Shown here piece after piece: positions 7,550 through 16,545 of a stretch of DNA of 64,000 nucleotides. The stretch comes from Sphingomonas cannabina. Its GTDB lineage: Bacteria > Pseudomonadota > Alphaproteobacteria > Sphingomonadales > Sphingomonadaceae. The stretch is from contig NZ_CP090059.1 of assembly GCF_021391395.1 (NCBI RefSeq), positions 806,001 through 870,000 of the forward strand. Direction: 5' to 3'. The notes beneath the pieces were generated by a model. That model saw only the letters and a program-made list of their open reading frames with translations, did not search any database and was not told the DNA's origin. The number at the start of each line of letters is the position of its first letter. The stretch's first letter is position 1. Position numbers and translations under genes: made by a program.

Positions 7550-8527
7550 ATGCTGAAGCAGGAGATCGAGGACGGCCAGGCATCGCTGGCCGACCCGCAG
7601 TTCCGCGCCGACGTGCTGAACGGCCTGGCGCTTCGCCCGCGCGCGATCCCGGCACGCTGGTTCTATGACCGCCGCGGCTCGGAGCTGTTCGAGGACATCA
7701 CCGGCCTGCCCGAATATTATCCGACCCGCACGGAGATCGGCATCCTCCGGCGGATCGGCCCCGAGCTCCAGCAGCACATCGGCCCCGGCCAGGCGGTGGT
7801 CGAGTTCGGCTCGGGCTCGTCGATGAAGACCCCGCTGCTGCTCGAGGCGATCCGTCCCGCGGCCTATGTGCCGGTCGACATCTCCGGCGATTTCCTGCGT
7901 GAGAGCGCCGGCCGGATCGCCGGGCAGTTCCCGGACATCGCCGTCGAGCCGGTCGAGGCCGACTTCACCCGTCCCCTGACGCTGCCGAAGGGCCTGGGCG
8001 CGATGCCACGGCTCGGCTTCTTTCCGGGCTCGACGATCGGCAACATGCTTGCCGCCCGTGCGGTCGAGCTGCTGCGCAACTTCCGCGACGTGCTGGGGGA
8101 GGGCGCGCGGTTCCTGATCGGCATCGACCGCATCAAGCCGCTCGACGTGCTGATCCCGGCCTATGACGATGCGGCTGGCATCACTGCCGCCTTCAACCTC
8201 AACCTGCTCGAGCGCATCAACCGCGAGCTCGCCGGCACCATCCCGCTCGACGCCTTCGCCCACCGCGCGATCTGGAACGACGCGCGCGCCCGGATCGAGA
8301 TGCATCTGGAGGCGACCCGCGACATGACCTTCGCCGTCGACGGCCGCGTCTTCTCCATCGCGGCGGGCGAGACCATCCATACCGAGAACAGCCACAAATA
8401 CGGTCCCCGCGACGCCCGCCTGCTGCTGCGCGCCGGCGGCTGGACCCCGATCGCCGAATGGACCGATCCCGACGACTGGTTCGCCCTGATCCTCGCCGAG
8501 GCCGGCCCGGAACGCTTCGCGCCCTGA
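7550..8527 (+). CDS. egtD: L-histidine N(alpha)-methyltransferase EgtD
   Basis: 325 residues. It trimethylates histidine to hercynine with S-adenosylmethionine, the first step of ergothioneine synthesis. The sequence contains the EgtD-type features RWFYDRRGSELFEDITGLPEYYPTR-like start (residues about 30-55), VEFGSGSSMKTPLLL for SAM binding, LGFFPGSTIGN, and the C-terminal ENSHKYGP segment. The length is typical. It lies 121 nt downstream of egtB with a palindromic repeat between. No egtA, egtC or egtE is nearby, so the gamma-glutamylcysteine branch and final C-S lyase must be elsewhere or be substituted. Confidence 0.93.
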   Translation: MLKQEIEDGQASLADPQFRADVLNGLALRPRAIPARWFYDRRGSELFEDITGLPEYYPTRTEIGILRRIGPELQQHIGPGQAVVEFGSGSSMKTPLLLEAIRPAAYVPVDISGDFLRESAGRIAGQFPDIAVEPVEADFTRPLTLPKGLGAMPRLGFFPGSTIGNMLAARAVELLRNFRDVLGEGARFLIGIDRIKPLDVLIPAYDDAAGITAAFNLNLLERINRELAGTIPLDAFAHRAIWNDARARIEMHLEATRDMTFAVDGRVFSIAAGETIHTENSHKYGPRDARLLLRAGGWTPIAEWTDPDDWFALILAEAGPERFAP

Positions 8528-8558
8528 TACTCGCGCCGTCAGGCGCAACCCACTTCCT

Positions 8559-8624
8559 TCGCGCCTCCGCGTCTCCGCGTGAAATCAATTTATTGGCTCA
8601 CGCGGAGGCCCGGAGACGCGGAGA
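8559..8624. repeat. Imperfect inverted repeat of CTCCGCGTCTCCGCG type
   Basis: GCGCCTCCGCGTCTCCGCGTGA (8560-8581) is followed, after an A+T-rich 13-nt loop, by TCACGCGGAGGC and GGAGACGCGGAGAAG. The arms pair only in part. It occupies the 157-nt gap between egtD and the dehydrogenase and may end egtBD transcription. Confidence 0.6.
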
Positions 8625-8684
8625 AGATGAAGAGAGATTGCGCTTCGCGCCGAGGCGGATAGGGAGCCCGGAGAGGAGACGGCA

Positions 8685-9554
8685 ATGAAGACGATCGGCG
8701 TAATCGGAGCGGGGCAGATGGGCGCGGGCATCGCCCAGGTGTCCGCGGCGGCGGGCTATCGCGTGCTTCTTTCCGACGTCTCGCTCGACCGCGCCGAGGC
8801 GGGCAAGGCCGGCATCGCCAAGCAGCTCGCCAAGCTGGTCGAGAAGGAAAAGATCACCGCCGAGGCGCGCGACGCCACGCTCGCCGGCATCGAGCCGGTC
8901 GAGGACGCCGCCTCGATGGCTCCCTGCGACCTGGTGATCGAGGCCGCGACCGAGCGCGAGGAGATCAAGCGCCGGATCTTCGGCAGCGTCGGGCTGGTGC
9001 TGCGCGACGACGCCATTCTCGCCAGCAACACCTCGTCGATCCCCATCACCCGTCTCGCCCAGGCCTCGCCCGATCCCGCGCGCTTCATGGGCGTCCATTT
9101 CTTCAACCCCGTGCCGGTGATGGGCCTGATCGAACTGATCCGCGGCCTCGCCACCGCCGACGAGACGGTGCAGGCGGTCGAAGCGTTCGGCCGCTCGCTC
9201 GGCAAGGAGATCGTGCACGCCAATGACGCGCCAGGCTTCATCGTCAACCGCGTGCTGATGCCGATGCTGAACGAGGCTTGCTTCGCTCTCGGCGAGGGCG
9301 TGGCGACGATCCGTGACGTCGACACCGCCTGCAAGCTGGGGCTCAACCATCCGATGGGGCCGTTCACGCTGGCCGACTTCATCGGGCTCGACACCTGCCT
9401 CGAGATCACCCGCGTGCTGTTCGAGGGCACCGGCGATCCCAAGTTCCGCCCCGCGCCGCTGCTGATGAAGTACGTCGAGGCCGGCTGGTACGGCCGCAAG
9501 ACCGGCCGCGGCTTCTACGACTATTCGGGCCCGGAGCCGGTGCCGACGCGCTGA
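8685..9554 (+). CDS. 3-hydroxybutyryl-CoA dehydrogenase
   Basis: 289 residues, the usual length of a single-domain Hbd/PaaH-type L-3-hydroxyacyl-CoA dehydrogenase. It oxidises (S)-3-hydroxybutyryl-CoA with NAD(P). An N-terminal Rossmann fold begins at [13 protein letters not shown]. The catalytic His-Glu pair lies in [15 protein letters not shown], and [18 protein letters not shown] and [14 protein letters not shown] segments mark the C-terminal helical domain. A GGAGAGGAGAC box precedes the ATG. It stands alone here, with no thiolase or CoA transferase adjacent, so the choice between fatty-acid, PHB and aromatic catabolism is open. Confidence 0.93.
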   Translation: MKTIGVIGAGQMGAGIAQVSAAAGYRVLLSDVSLDRAEAGKAGIAKQLAKLVEKEKITAEARDATLAGIEPVEDAASMAPCDLVIEAATEREEIKRRIFGSVGLVLRDDAILASNTSSIPITRLAQASPDPARFMGVHFFNPVPVMGLIELIRGLATADETVQAVEAFGRSLGKEIVHANDAPGFIVNRVLMPMLNEACFALGEGVATIRDVDTACKLGLNHPMGPFTLADFIGLDTCLEITRVLFEGTGDPKFRPAPLLMKYVEAGWYGRKTGRGFYDYSGPEPVPTR

Positions 9555-9662
9555 AGGTAAACGCGGCCGTCGCCCGTCCCGCGGCGGAACAGCGCGAATC
9601 CGGGGCTGGCCGCAACCGCGGTTTTGCGCGATTTCCCTGGTTTGGAAGCAGGGAATCGAGCG

Positions 9663-10331
9663 ATGATCGAGCGCATTGCCGGCATGGTGAAGGGCGGTCT
9701 GCTCGGCGCAGGCGTGGCCGGCGCGGTCGCGCTGGTCGCCGCGGCGACGGCGCATAGCTTTGCGCCGCCGGCGCCGAAGCCCGCTCCGGCCGCAGCCGCG
9801 CCCGCCAAGCCGAAGCCGTCCGCGCCCAAGCCCGCCGCGCTGGCCAAGTCCCCGGCCGAGGAGCCCTTCGTCGTCCGTCGCATCCTGCCGATCGACGGCA
9901 AGCCCTTCCGCCACGGCGACTGGTATTGGGACGAGAAGGGCGCGCCCGCGACCGGGCCGATCGTCGTCACCGTCGACCGCAAGGCGCAGGTGCTCTCGGT
10001 CTTCCGCGCCGGCTACGAGATCGGCACCGCGGTGATCCTCTACGGGGCGGACAACACGCCCACCCCCGTCGGCGTCTTCCCGATCACCGAGAAGGATGCC
10101 GACCACGTCTCCAATCTCTACGACGCACCGATGCCCTACATGCTGCGCATGACCAACGACGGCGTCTCGATCCACGGCAGCAACGTCCAGATCGGCTATG
10201 CGACCCACGGCTGCGTCGGCGTGCCGATCCCCTTCGCCAAGCTGCTGTTCGAGCACGTCAAACTCGGCGACCGGGTGATCGTGACCGAGAGCAAGACGAT
10301 CGGCATGGGCGATCCCATCATCGCGCGCTGA
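9663..10331 (+). CDS. L,D-transpeptidase (YkuD domain), membrane-anchored
   Basis: 222 residues. A hydrophobic N-terminal helix (about 11-30) is followed by an Ala/Pro/Lys-rich linker (33-65), and then the YkuD catalytic domain with SIHGSN (His171) and THGCVGVP (nucleophile Cys184). Such enzymes form 3-3 peptidoglycan cross-links or attach proteins to peptidoglycan in the periplasm. The Pro/Ala/Lys linker probably spans part of the wall. The ATG at 9663 is chosen because it starts just before the membrane helix; an upstream TTG would add 13 residues with no clear function. Confidence 0.9.
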   Translation: MIERIAGMVKGGLLGAGVAGAVALVAAATAHSFAPPAPKPAPAAAAPAKPKPSAPKPAALAKSPAEEPFVVRRILPIDGKPFRHGDWYWDEKGAPATGPIVVTVDRKAQVLSVFRAGYEIGTAVILYGADNTPTPVGVFPITEKDADHVSNLYDAPMPYMLRMTNDGVSIHGSNVQIGYATHGCVGVPIPFAKLLFEHVKLGDRVIVTESKTIGMGDPIIAR

Positions 10332-10391
10332 CGGAGCCGTTTCGCTCCCCGAACGTTGTCGCGCACAGGATCACGTAAGGGGAGGGGGACC

Positions 10392-10661
10392 ATGCGTCTC
10401 GCAACGCTCGCATTTCTCGCGGTTATCGGATCGGCGGCGGCGTTGCCCATGCCTGCGGCCGCGCAGTGGCTGGGCCCGACGCTGGATGCCCAACGCTACG
10501 ACAATCTGCGCCGTCACCAGCAGCGCATCCGCGCCGAGCGGCTGAAGCAGTCGCCGTCCAGCCGCCACGCCCGCGCCTGCGCCCGCCGCTACCCGAGCTA
10601 CAACCCGCGCACCGACCGCTATGTCGTGCGCCGCGGCGTCACCGCACGCTGCCGGCTCTAG
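10392..10661 (+). CDS. Small secreted BA14K-like protein
   Basis: 89 residues with a clean signal peptide (MRLATLAFLAVIG through AAAQ) and a basic mature part. The C-terminal ACARRYPSYNPRTDRYV...RC pattern resembles the BA14K family, small periplasmic proteins of alphaproteobacteria with proposed lectin-like activity. The ATG follows a strong AAGGGGAGGGGG box. It is convergent with the MAPEG gene and both stop codons lie within the same CTAG at 10658-10661. Function is not established. Confidence 0.7.
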   Translation: MRLATLAFLAVIGSAAALPMPAAAQWLGPTLDAQRYDNLRRHQQRIRAERLKQSPSSRHARACARRYPSYNPRTDRYVVRRGVTARCRL

Positions 10662-11182
10662 AGGAGCAGCGCAGCGATCAGCCACCCGAACAGCGCGACG
10701 GTCGGGTAGAAGCTGAGCCCGAACCCCAAGGCCCGGACCTGCAGGCTGCGATAGCCGAGCCCGAATGCCAGCCGCCCGGCCACGAACAGCGCTGCGAGCA
10801 GCGGTACCACCGCCACCGCAGCCGGCAGATGTGTCGCGGCGAGCGCCGGCCAGGCGACCGCGACGAGCAGCAGCTGCTCGGCCGTGTTCCGGTTGTAGCG
10901 CAGCAGCAGCGTAAGCCGCGCGTCGGCCTCGGGCGAACTCCCGTCGATCGCCTCGGGCGAGGAGAAGCGGTGCGCCGCCGTCAGCGCGATGCCGGCGAGC
11001 AGGCAGGCGCCGGGCAGGACGAGCCAGCGCAGGGCAGTACGGATCGCCTCGCCCGGCGCCGGATCGACGGCCGGCATATGGGTAAGCCCGATCCAGAAGG
11101 CACCCACGGTGATCGCGGCGGCAGCCGCCATTCCGGCGGCGACATGGCCTTGTCGCTGTCCAGGCCCGCCCGGCGCCGCCAT
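10658..11182 (-). CDS. MAPEG family membrane protein
   Basis: 174 residues with four hydrophobic helices. RYNRNTAEQLLL is the MAPEG signature (membrane-associated eicosanoid and glutathione metabolism proteins), though bacterial members have varied or unknown substrates. The ATG at 11182 begins two nucleotides after the stop of the upstream nucleoside transporter gene, so the two are probably co-transcribed. The sequence ends in the shared CTAG with the convergent BA14K-like gene. Confidence 0.75.
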   Translation of the reverse strand: MAAPGGPGQRQGHVAAGMAAAAAITVGAFWIGLTHMPAVDPAPGEAIRTALRWLVLPGACLLAGIALTAAHRFSSPEAIDGSSPEADARLTLLLRYNRNTAEQLLLVAVAWPALAATHLPAAVAVVPLLAALFVAGRLAFGLGYRSLQVRALGFGLSFYPTVALFGWLIAALLL

Positions 11183-11184
11183 GC

Positions 11185-12486
11185 CTAGATCAGCAGCCCC
11201 GCCAGCGCCGCGGACATCAGGTTGGCGAGGCTGCCCGCGAGCAGCGCCCTGATGCCGAGCCGGGCGATCACCGGCCGCTGGTTGGGCGCGAGGCTTCCGG
11301 TCACCGCCATCTGGATCGCGATAGACGAGAAATTGGCGAACCCGCACAGTGCGAAGGTGATCACCGCGATGGTGCGTTGGGATAGCGCGCCCTGCTGCGC
11401 GCCGAGGCTGATATAGGCGACGAACTCGTTGAGCACGACCTTCTGCCCGAACAGCCCGCCGGCGATCCCCGCCTCGTTCCACGGCACGTTGAGCAGGTAC
11501 ATGACCGGCGCGAACACATAGCCGAGCAGTCCCTGGAAGCTGAGTCCGGGGATACCGAGCAGGTTGCCGATCCCGCCGAGGATACCGTTGGCGAGTGCGA
11601 CCAGCGCGACGAACGCCAGCACCATCGCGCCGACCGCCACCGCGAGCCGGACGCCGGTCTGCGCCCCTTGCGCCGCCGCCATGATGATGTTGGCCGGCTT
11701 CTCCTCGTCATGCGTCGCCTCGGGCATCGGCGGCGGCTCGGGCGCGACCCCTTCGGGCAGCAGCGCCGCCGGGCCCTGGCCGCTGACGCGGGTGTCGGCA
11801 AGCTCGATCGCCTCGTCGGCGATCTTCGGCGGCACGGTGTCCGGCATGATGATCTTCGCCATCAGGATACCGCCCGGCGCGGCCATGAAGCTCGCCGCGA
11901 GCAGATACTCGATACGGATCCCCATCGAGGCATAGGCGGCGAGGATCGTCCCCGCGACGCCGGCCATGCCGCTGGTCATCACCGTGAACAGCTGCGCCGG
12001 GGTGAGGCTGGCGAGATAGGGCCGGATCACCAGCGGCGATTCGGACTGGCCGACGAAGATGTTGGCGGCCGCGCACAGCGATTCGACCTTGGAGACGCCC
12101 GTCACCTTCTCGATCGCGCCGCCGATCCAGCGCACGACGAATTGCATGATGCCGAGATAGTAGAGGATCGAGACCAGCGCGGCGAAGAAGATGATGACGG
12201 GCAGCGCCTGGATCGCGAAGTTCTTGCCGAGCGGATCGTCGGCGAGCTTGCCGAACAGGAAGCTGGTGCCGGCGTTGGCGTAGCTGAGCAGGTTGGCGAC
12301 CCCGCCCGACAGGAACTCGAGCACCGCCTTGCCCCACGGCACGTACAGCACCAGCACCGCGATCCCCGCTTGCAGCGCGAAGGCAGCGCCCACCACCCGC
12401 GGCCGGATCGCGCGCCGGTCGGTCGAGAGCAGCACGGCGAGCCCCAGGATGACGAGAATGCCGGCCAGCCCGATCAGATAACGCAT
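11185..12486 (-). CDS. Concentrative nucleoside transporter, NupC/CNT family
   Basis: 433 residues with about ten membrane segments. CNT family features are visible: GQSESPLVI and GMAGVAGTILAAY in the middle and CGFANFSSIAIQ near the C-terminus, which form the nucleoside- and cation-binding region. It should import nucleosides with protons or Na+. A cytoplasmic Pro/Glu-rich loop (about residues 245-275) separates the two halves, as is common in alphaproteobacterial members. The start at 12486 has GGAGGG five bases upstream. The substrate preference cannot be read from sequence. Confidence 0.9.
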   Translation of the reverse strand: MRYLIGLAGILVILGLAVLLSTDRRAIRPRVVGAAFALQAGIAVLVLYVPWGKAVLEFLSGGVANLLSYANAGTSFLFGKLADDPLGKNFAIQALPVIIFFAALVSILYYLGIMQFVVRWIGGAIEKVTGVSKVESLCAAANIFVGQSESPLVIRPYLASLTPAQLFTVMTSGMAGVAGTILAAYASMGIRIEYLLAASFMAAPGGILMAKIIMPDTVPPKIADEAIELADTRVSGQGPAALLPEGVAPEPPPMPEATHDEEKPANIIMAAAQGAQTGVRLAVAVGAMVLAFVALVALANGILGGIGNLLGIPGLSFQGLLGYVFAPVMYLLNVPWNEAGIAGGLFGQKVVLNEFVAYISLGAQQGALSQRTIAVITFALCGFANFSSIAIQMAVTGSLAPNQRPVIARLGIRALLAGSLANLMSAALAGLLI

Positions 12487-12563
12487 GAAATCCCTCCGCC
12501 ACGCCCCCCGGCGCGGAAGGGGGTGACAATACACGCGCCCGACGACCTCGCCACCCCCCTCCT

Positions 12564-12667
12564 CGTCACCCGGCGAAGGCCGGGGTCCACTGCGCCGCAG
12601 GTGCCGGACAAGAGGTTCGAGCGCTGGACGAGAGGCTTGGTGGACCCCGGCCTTCGCCGGGGTGACG
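12564..12667. repeat. Palindromic repeat related to the element at 3362
   Basis: Arms CGTCACCC(C)GGCGAAGGCC...GTCCAC and their complement pair with a single base deletion. The loop shares GCCGGACAAGAGGTTCGAGC with the element at 3362-3470, but the arm sequence between is different. It sits in the 234-nt gap between the divergent nucleoside and queuosine-precursor transporter genes. Confidence 0.85.
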
Positions 12668-12720
12668 GCGGAGGATGCCAAGGGCTTCCCCCGCCCGCGA
12701 AATCCGCTAGCGTCGCGGCG

Positions 12721-13374
12721 ATGGACACCCCCGACCGCGGCATCGCCCGCTCGCTCTTCGCCTTCTCGATCCTCTACGGCGGCATGGTCTGCATGGCGGG
12801 CGTGCTCGGGGTGAAGCAGGTCGCGCTCGGGCCGCTGGCGGTCGAGGCGGGGATCTTCGGCTTCCTCATCCTGGTGGTGATCTCGAGCGCGGTCGCCGAA
12901 CTGCACGGTCAGCGCACCGCGACCTTGCTGGTGCGGCTCGGGTTCGTGCCGCTGTTCGTGTCGGCGGGATTGATCCAGTTCGTGCTGGCGCTGCCGCACG
13001 ATCCCGGCATGTATCCGCCGGCGGTCGACGCCTTCCCGATCGTCGTCGGCCAGGGCATCCGCATGATGCTGGCAGGGTTCATCTCCTACGGCACGTCGCA
13101 GACGCTCAACGTCTTCATCTTCTCCAGGCTCAAGGGGCAGGAAGGCACCGGGCGGCTGGTGTGGCTGCGCGGCATGATCGCGAGCGTGGTCTCGCAGATC
13201 GTCGACACCGTGCTGTTCATCACCATCTCGTTCCTGGGCGTGCGGCCGATCCTCGACCTCATGCTGGGGCAGATGCTGGCCAAGGTGGTGCTGTCGATCG
13301 TCCTGGTGCCCGTGCTGATCACCGTGTTCGTCGCGATCGGACGGAAGCTGGACGGCGCGCCGCCGCCCGCGTAA
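12721..13374 (+). CDS. yhhQ: Queuosine precursor transporter, YhhQ/QPTR family
   Basis: 217 residues with about six membrane helices. The family pattern is recognisable in [13 protein letters not shown] and [16 protein letters not shown]. YhhQ proteins import preQ0/preQ1, precursors of the queuosine modification at tRNA position 34. The gluQ gene 8 kb upstream acts on the finished queuosine in tRNA-Asp, so the genome both salvages and further modifies this base. It begins directly after a palindromic repeat with no strong ribosome-binding site. It is separated from argB by 10 nt and could be co-transcribed with it. Confidence 0.88.
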   Translation: MDTPDRGIARSLFAFSILYGGMVCMAGVLGVKQVALGPLAVEAGIFGFLILVVISSAVAELHGQRTATLLVRLGFVPLFVSAGLIQFVLALPHDPGMYPPAVDAFPIVVGQGIRMMLAGFISYGTSQTLNVFIFSRLKGQEGTGRLVWLRGMIASVVSQIVDTVLFITISFLGVRPILDLMLGQMLAKVVLSIVLVPVLITVFVAIGRKLDGAPPPA

Positions 13375-13384
13375 TCGCGCGCCC

Positions 13385-14284
13385 ATGACCAACCACGCCC
13401 CCGATCCCGCGATGCTCGCCAAGGCGGAGACGCTGACCGAGGCGCTGCCCTATCTCCAGCGCTACGCCGGCAAGACCTTCGTCGTGAAATACGGTGGCCA
13501 TGCCATGGGCGATCCGGAGCTCGCGCGCGACTTCGCCGAGGACGTGGTGCTGCTGAAGATGGTCGGCATCAACGTCGTCGTCGTCCACGGCGGCGGGCCC
13601 CAGATCGGGGCGATGCTGAAACGGCTCGGCGTCGAATCGCGCTTCCACGACGGCCTCCGCATCACCGACAAGCCCACCGCCGAGATCGCCGAGATGGTCC
13701 TCGCCGGCTCGATCAACAAGGAGATCGTCGCCTGGATCGCCGCTGCCGGCGGCAAGGCGGTCGGTATCGCCGGCAAGGACGCCAACCTCGTCCGCGCCGA
13801 GAAGGTGACGCGCACCGAGCCCGACAAGCTCCAGGGTATCGAGCGCCACGTCGACCTGGGCTTCGTCGGCGAGCCGGTCGCGGTCGACGGCACCATCCTC
13901 GACACGCTGTCCGCGCAGGGCTTCATCCCCGTCGTGGCGCCGATCGCGCTCGGCCATGACGGCGAGACCTACAACGTCAACGCCGATACCATGGCCGGCG
14001 CGATCGCCTCGGCGATCGGCGCCTCGCGCTTCTTCCTGCTCACCGACGTGCCGGGCGTGCTCGACAAGCAGGGGGGGCTCCTCACCGATCTCACCCCCGC
14101 CGACATCGCCGGGCTGCGCGCCGACGGCACGATCACCGGCGGCATGATCCCCAAGCTCGAGACCTGCGTCGCCGCGGTCGAGGGCGGCGTGGACGCCGCG
14201 GTGATCATCGACGGACGCATCCCGCACGGCATGCTGCTCGAGATCTTCACCGAACGCGGCGTCGGCACGCTGGTCCGGCGCTAG
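13385..14284 (+). CDS. argB: Acetylglutamate kinase
   Basis: 299 residues. It phosphorylates N-acetyl-L-glutamate, the second step of arginine synthesis. The amino-acid-kinase fold is clear: VVKYGGHAM near residue 33, [12 protein letters not shown] for substrate and phosphate binding, [28 protein letters not shown] VNADTMAG, and [12 protein letters not shown]. The N-terminal helix present in arginine-inhibited ArgB is seen (residues about 8-25), which suggests feedback regulation. It precedes a YggT/DUF167/folD series on the same strand. Confidence 0.96.
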   Translation: MTNHAPDPAMLAKAETLTEALPYLQRYAGKTFVVKYGGHAMGDPELARDFAEDVVLLKMVGINVVVVHGGGPQIGAMLKRLGVESRFHDGLRITDKPTAEIAEMVLAGSINKEIVAWIAAAGGKAVGIAGKDANLVRAEKVTRTEPDKLQGIERHVDLGFVGEPVAVDGTILDTLSAQGFIPVVAPIALGHDGETYNVNADTMAGAIASAIGASRFFLLTDVPGVLDKQGGLLTDLTPADIAGLRADGTITGGMIPKLETCVAAVEGGVDAAVIIDGRIPHGMLLEIFTERGVGTLVRR

Positions 14285-14337
14285 CGTGGGGGCATCCGGC
14301 GTCCTATAGTAACAGCACACCTTCCAGGAGCCGTCGC

Positions 14338-14637
14338 TTGAACATCGTCCTGCAAATCGTCCTCTACCTGCTGACCATCCTGTGGTGGGTCATCATCATT
14401 CAGGCGATCCTGTCGTGGCTGATCGCGTTCAACGTCATCAATCTCCACAACGAGTTCGTGCGCTCGGTCTGGCACGCGCTGGGGGTGGTCACCGAGCCGA
14501 TCTACCGCCCGATCCGCCGCATCCTGCCCGATTTCGGCGCGCTCGACCTGTCGCCGCTGGTCGTGCTGATCGTCCTCTACATCCTGATGAACATCGTCAT
14601 CCCGGGGCTCTACTCACCCGTCGCTTACGGCATGTGA
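14338..14637 (+). CDS. YggT family membrane protein
   Basis: 99 residues with two hydrophobic regions (about 4-32 and 76-93) and the YggT signature [23 protein letters not shown]. The family is linked to cell division and osmotic stress in other bacteria, but its activity is unknown. TTG at 14338 is taken as start because AGGAG lies eight bases upstream and the first membrane helix begins at once. Its stop overlaps the GTG start of the DUF167 gene, so the two are translationally coupled, a conserved arrangement. Confidence 0.9.
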   Translation: MNIVLQIVLYLLTILWWVIIIQAILSWLIAFNVINLHNEFVRSVWHALGVVTEPIYRPIRRILPDFGALDLSPLVVLIVLYILMNIVIPGLYSPVAYGM

Positions 14638-14936
14638 GCGCCTGGACCGAGCGTTCCGACGGCCTGGTCCTCAGCGTCCGCGTGACGCCGCGCGCCTCGC
14701 GGGAGGCGATCGCGGCGGGGACGGAGGGCAGCTTCGCGGTCCGGCTGAAGGCGCCGCCGGTGGACGGCGCGGCCAACGCTGCATTGATCGCTTTGCTTGC
14801 CAGGGCGTTTGGGGTGGCGAAGCGGGACGTGACGATCCTGAGCGGCGAGACCGGCCGGACCAAGCGCATCGCGCTCGCCGGCGATCCCGCAGCGCTGGCG
14901 CAGATCGCCGCCCGCCTCTATGGGAGCGAGCCATGA
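14634..14936 (+). CDS. DUF167 family protein
   Basis: 100 residues, a compact soluble domain with the DUF167 signature [12 protein letters not shown] and the central [17 protein letters not shown] motif, followed by [12 protein letters not shown]. The GTG at 14634 overlaps the TGA of the yggT gene by GTGA. Its own TGA overlaps the folD ATG. Biochemical function is unknown; the conserved coupling with YggT is the only clue. Confidence 0.9.
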   Translation: MSAWTERSDGLVLSVRVTPRASREAIAAGTEGSFAVRLKAPPVDGAANAALIALLARAFGVAKRDVTILSGETGRTKRIALAGDPAALAQIAARLYGSEP

Positions 14937-15808
14937 CGGCACGGATCATCGATGGAAAGGCGGCCGCCGCGCGGCTGCGCGAGCGGGTCAGCGAGCTGGC
15001 CGCGAGCTTCTGGACCTCTGCGGGGCGGCAGGCCGGTCTTGCGGTGGTGCTGGTCGGCGACGACCCCGCCTCCAACGTCTATGTCCGCTCCAAGGGCAAG
15101 GCGACGATCGCCGCCGGCATGGCCAGCTTCGAGCATCGCCTGCCCGAAAGCACGACCGAGGACGAGCTGATCGCGCTGGTCGACGCGCTCAACGAAAGCG
15201 AGGCGGTCGATGGCATCCTCGTCCAGCTCCCGCTGCCGGCGCACATCCGCGAAGCCGCGGTGCTGACCCGGATCAGCCCGGACAAGGACGTCGACGGCTT
15301 CCACCCGGTCAACGCCGGCCGGCTGGCCACCGGGCTGCACGGCTTCGTCCCCTGCACGCCACTCGGCTGCCTGATGCTGCTCGAGCAGGAGCTGGGTGAC
15401 CTCGCCGGGCTCGACGCGGTGGTGATCGGCCGCTCCAACATCGTCGGCAAGCCGATGGCGGCGCTGCTCACCGCGCGCAGCGCGACGGTGACGCTGGCGC
15501 ATTCGAAGACCCGCGACCTCTCCGGCCACGTCAGACGCGCCGATATCGTGGTGGCGGCGGTCGGCCGGCCGCGCTTCGTCAAGGGCGAGTGGCTGAAGCC
15601 GGGCGCGACCGTGATCGACGTCGGCATCAACCGCACGCCGGAGGGGCTGGTCGGCGACGTCGACTTCGACGGCGCGGCCTCGATCGCCGGCGCGATCACG
15701 CCGGTGCCGGGCGGGGTCGGGCCGATGACGATAGCTTGCCTCCTCCGCAACACCATCGTCGCCGCGCACCGCAATGCTGGCGTGCCGCTCGAAAAGGGCG
15801 CGATCTGA
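14933..15808 (+). CDS. folD: Bifunctional methylenetetrahydrofolate dehydrogenase/cyclohydrolase
   Basis: 291 residues. FolD interconverts 5,10-methylene-, methenyl- and 10-formyl-tetrahydrofolate with NADP. Motifs are YVRSKGKA (catalytic Lys), [38 protein letters not shown] for NADP, and [13 protein letters not shown] near the C-terminus. The start overlaps the DUF167 stop (ATGA). Confidence 0.96.
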   Translation: MTARIIDGKAAAARLRERVSELAASFWTSAGRQAGLAVVLVGDDPASNVYVRSKGKATIAAGMASFEHRLPESTTEDELIALVDALNESEAVDGILVQLPLPAHIREAAVLTRISPDKDVDGFHPVNAGRLATGLHGFVPCTPLGCLMLLEQELGDLAGLDAVVIGRSNIVGKPMAALLTARSATVTLAHSKTRDLSGHVRRADIVVAAVGRPRFVKGEWLKPGATVIDVGINRTPEGLVGDVDFDGAASIAGAITPVPGGVGPMTIACLLRNTIVAAHRNAGVPLEKGAI

Positions 15809-15893
15809 CTTGCAATGTTGGATTTCGCCCGTCAGCCTGACTGGCGCGACGCCATCGGATTTGGCCGGTCGGCGCGGCAGGCGAAGGGGGCGC

Positions 15894-15940
15894 GTCTACC
15901 TATGACTTTCGTGACCTTCGACGGTTTTCTGCGGGTTTCG
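15894..15940 (-). repeat. Dispersed 46-bp repeat, copy A
   Basis: Read on the minus strand this is CGAAACCCGCAGAAAACCGT followed by CGAAGGTCACGAAAGTCATA and GGTAGAC. Two more copies lie on the plus strand at 24716-24761 and 27613-27659. About 75 nt farther on, at 15810-15830, the minus strand reads GCGAAATCCAACATTGCAAG, which is also found near copy B at 24917-24936. The larger unit may therefore extend over about 130 nt or more. It fills the 134-nt gap after folD. Confidence 0.75.
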
Positions 15941-15942
15941 CA

Positions 15943-16545
15943 ATGATCCTGCTGGCGCTGCTCGCGGCGCAGGCCGGCCCGTCCGCGGTCGATGCCGAGC
16001 GTGCCTTCGCCGCCGATGCCGTCAGGCTCGGGCAATGGACCGCCTTCCGCAAATGGGCGGCCGACGACGCGGTGATGTTCGCGCCGCAGCCGGTCAACGC
16101 GCAGGCGTTCCTCAAGGATCGCAAGGACCCGCCCAAGTCGGTCGACTGGTGGCCGACCGCCAGCTTCGTGTCGTGCGACGGCTCGCTTGCCGTGAACACC
16201 GGCGGCTGGCGGCAGCCCGACGGCAGCGTCGGCTATTTCACGACCGTGTGGCAGCGGCAGGCGGACGGCGGCTGGAAGTGGATCGTCGACGGCGGCGACG
16301 GCCTCTCGGCGCCGCGTGAGCGCGCCGGGCCCGCGGTCCGGAAGGCATCGTGCGAACCGGTCGACCTCGCCGCCGCGGACCTGGTCGATGCGACCTCGAA
16401 ACATGCCGAGGGGCGGTCCCCGGACCGGAGCCTGGCCTGGTCCTGGACCGTCGATCCCCGTGGCGCGCGCCGCTTCACCGCGCTGATCTGGACCGGCACC
16501 GCGCTGGAGCCCGTCGTCACCGACGAGATCGCGGCGCCGAAATGA
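15943..16545 (+). CDS. Exported hypothetical protein, DUF4440/NTF2-like
   Basis: 200 residues. A short hydrophobic N-terminus (MILLALLAAQAG) looks like a minimal signal peptide. The body is reminiscent of the SnoaL/DUF4440 cone fold: an early AERAFAADAVRLGQWTAF helix and a GSVGYFTTVWQRQ...WKWIVDGG strand pair. Two cysteines (in VSCDG and KASCEP) could form a disulfide. No enzyme activity can be assigned. It begins right after repeat copy A, and its TGA overlaps the marC ATG, suggesting co-expression with MarC. Confidence 0.7.
   Translation: MILLALLAAQAGPSAVDAERAFAADAVRLGQWTAFRKWAADDAVMFAPQPVNAQAFLKDRKDPPKSVDWWPTASFVSCDGSLAVNTGGWRQPDGSVGYFTTVWQRQADGGWKWIVDGGDGLSAPRERAGPAVRKASCEPVDLAAADLVDATSKHAEGRSPDRSLAWSWTVDPRGARRFTALIWTGTALEPVVTDEIAAPK

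Noticed and set aside
11668..13374. A long plus-strand frame that would extend the YhhQ protein by about 350 residues
   Set aside because: The extension is antisense to nupC and has shadow composition; the real protein starts at ATG 12721 with its first membrane helix.
11185..13422. A 745-codon minus-strand frame for the nucleoside transporter
   Set aside because: The first 312 codons are antisense to yhhQ and cross the palindromic repeat; the transporter starts at 12486 with a good ribosome-binding site.
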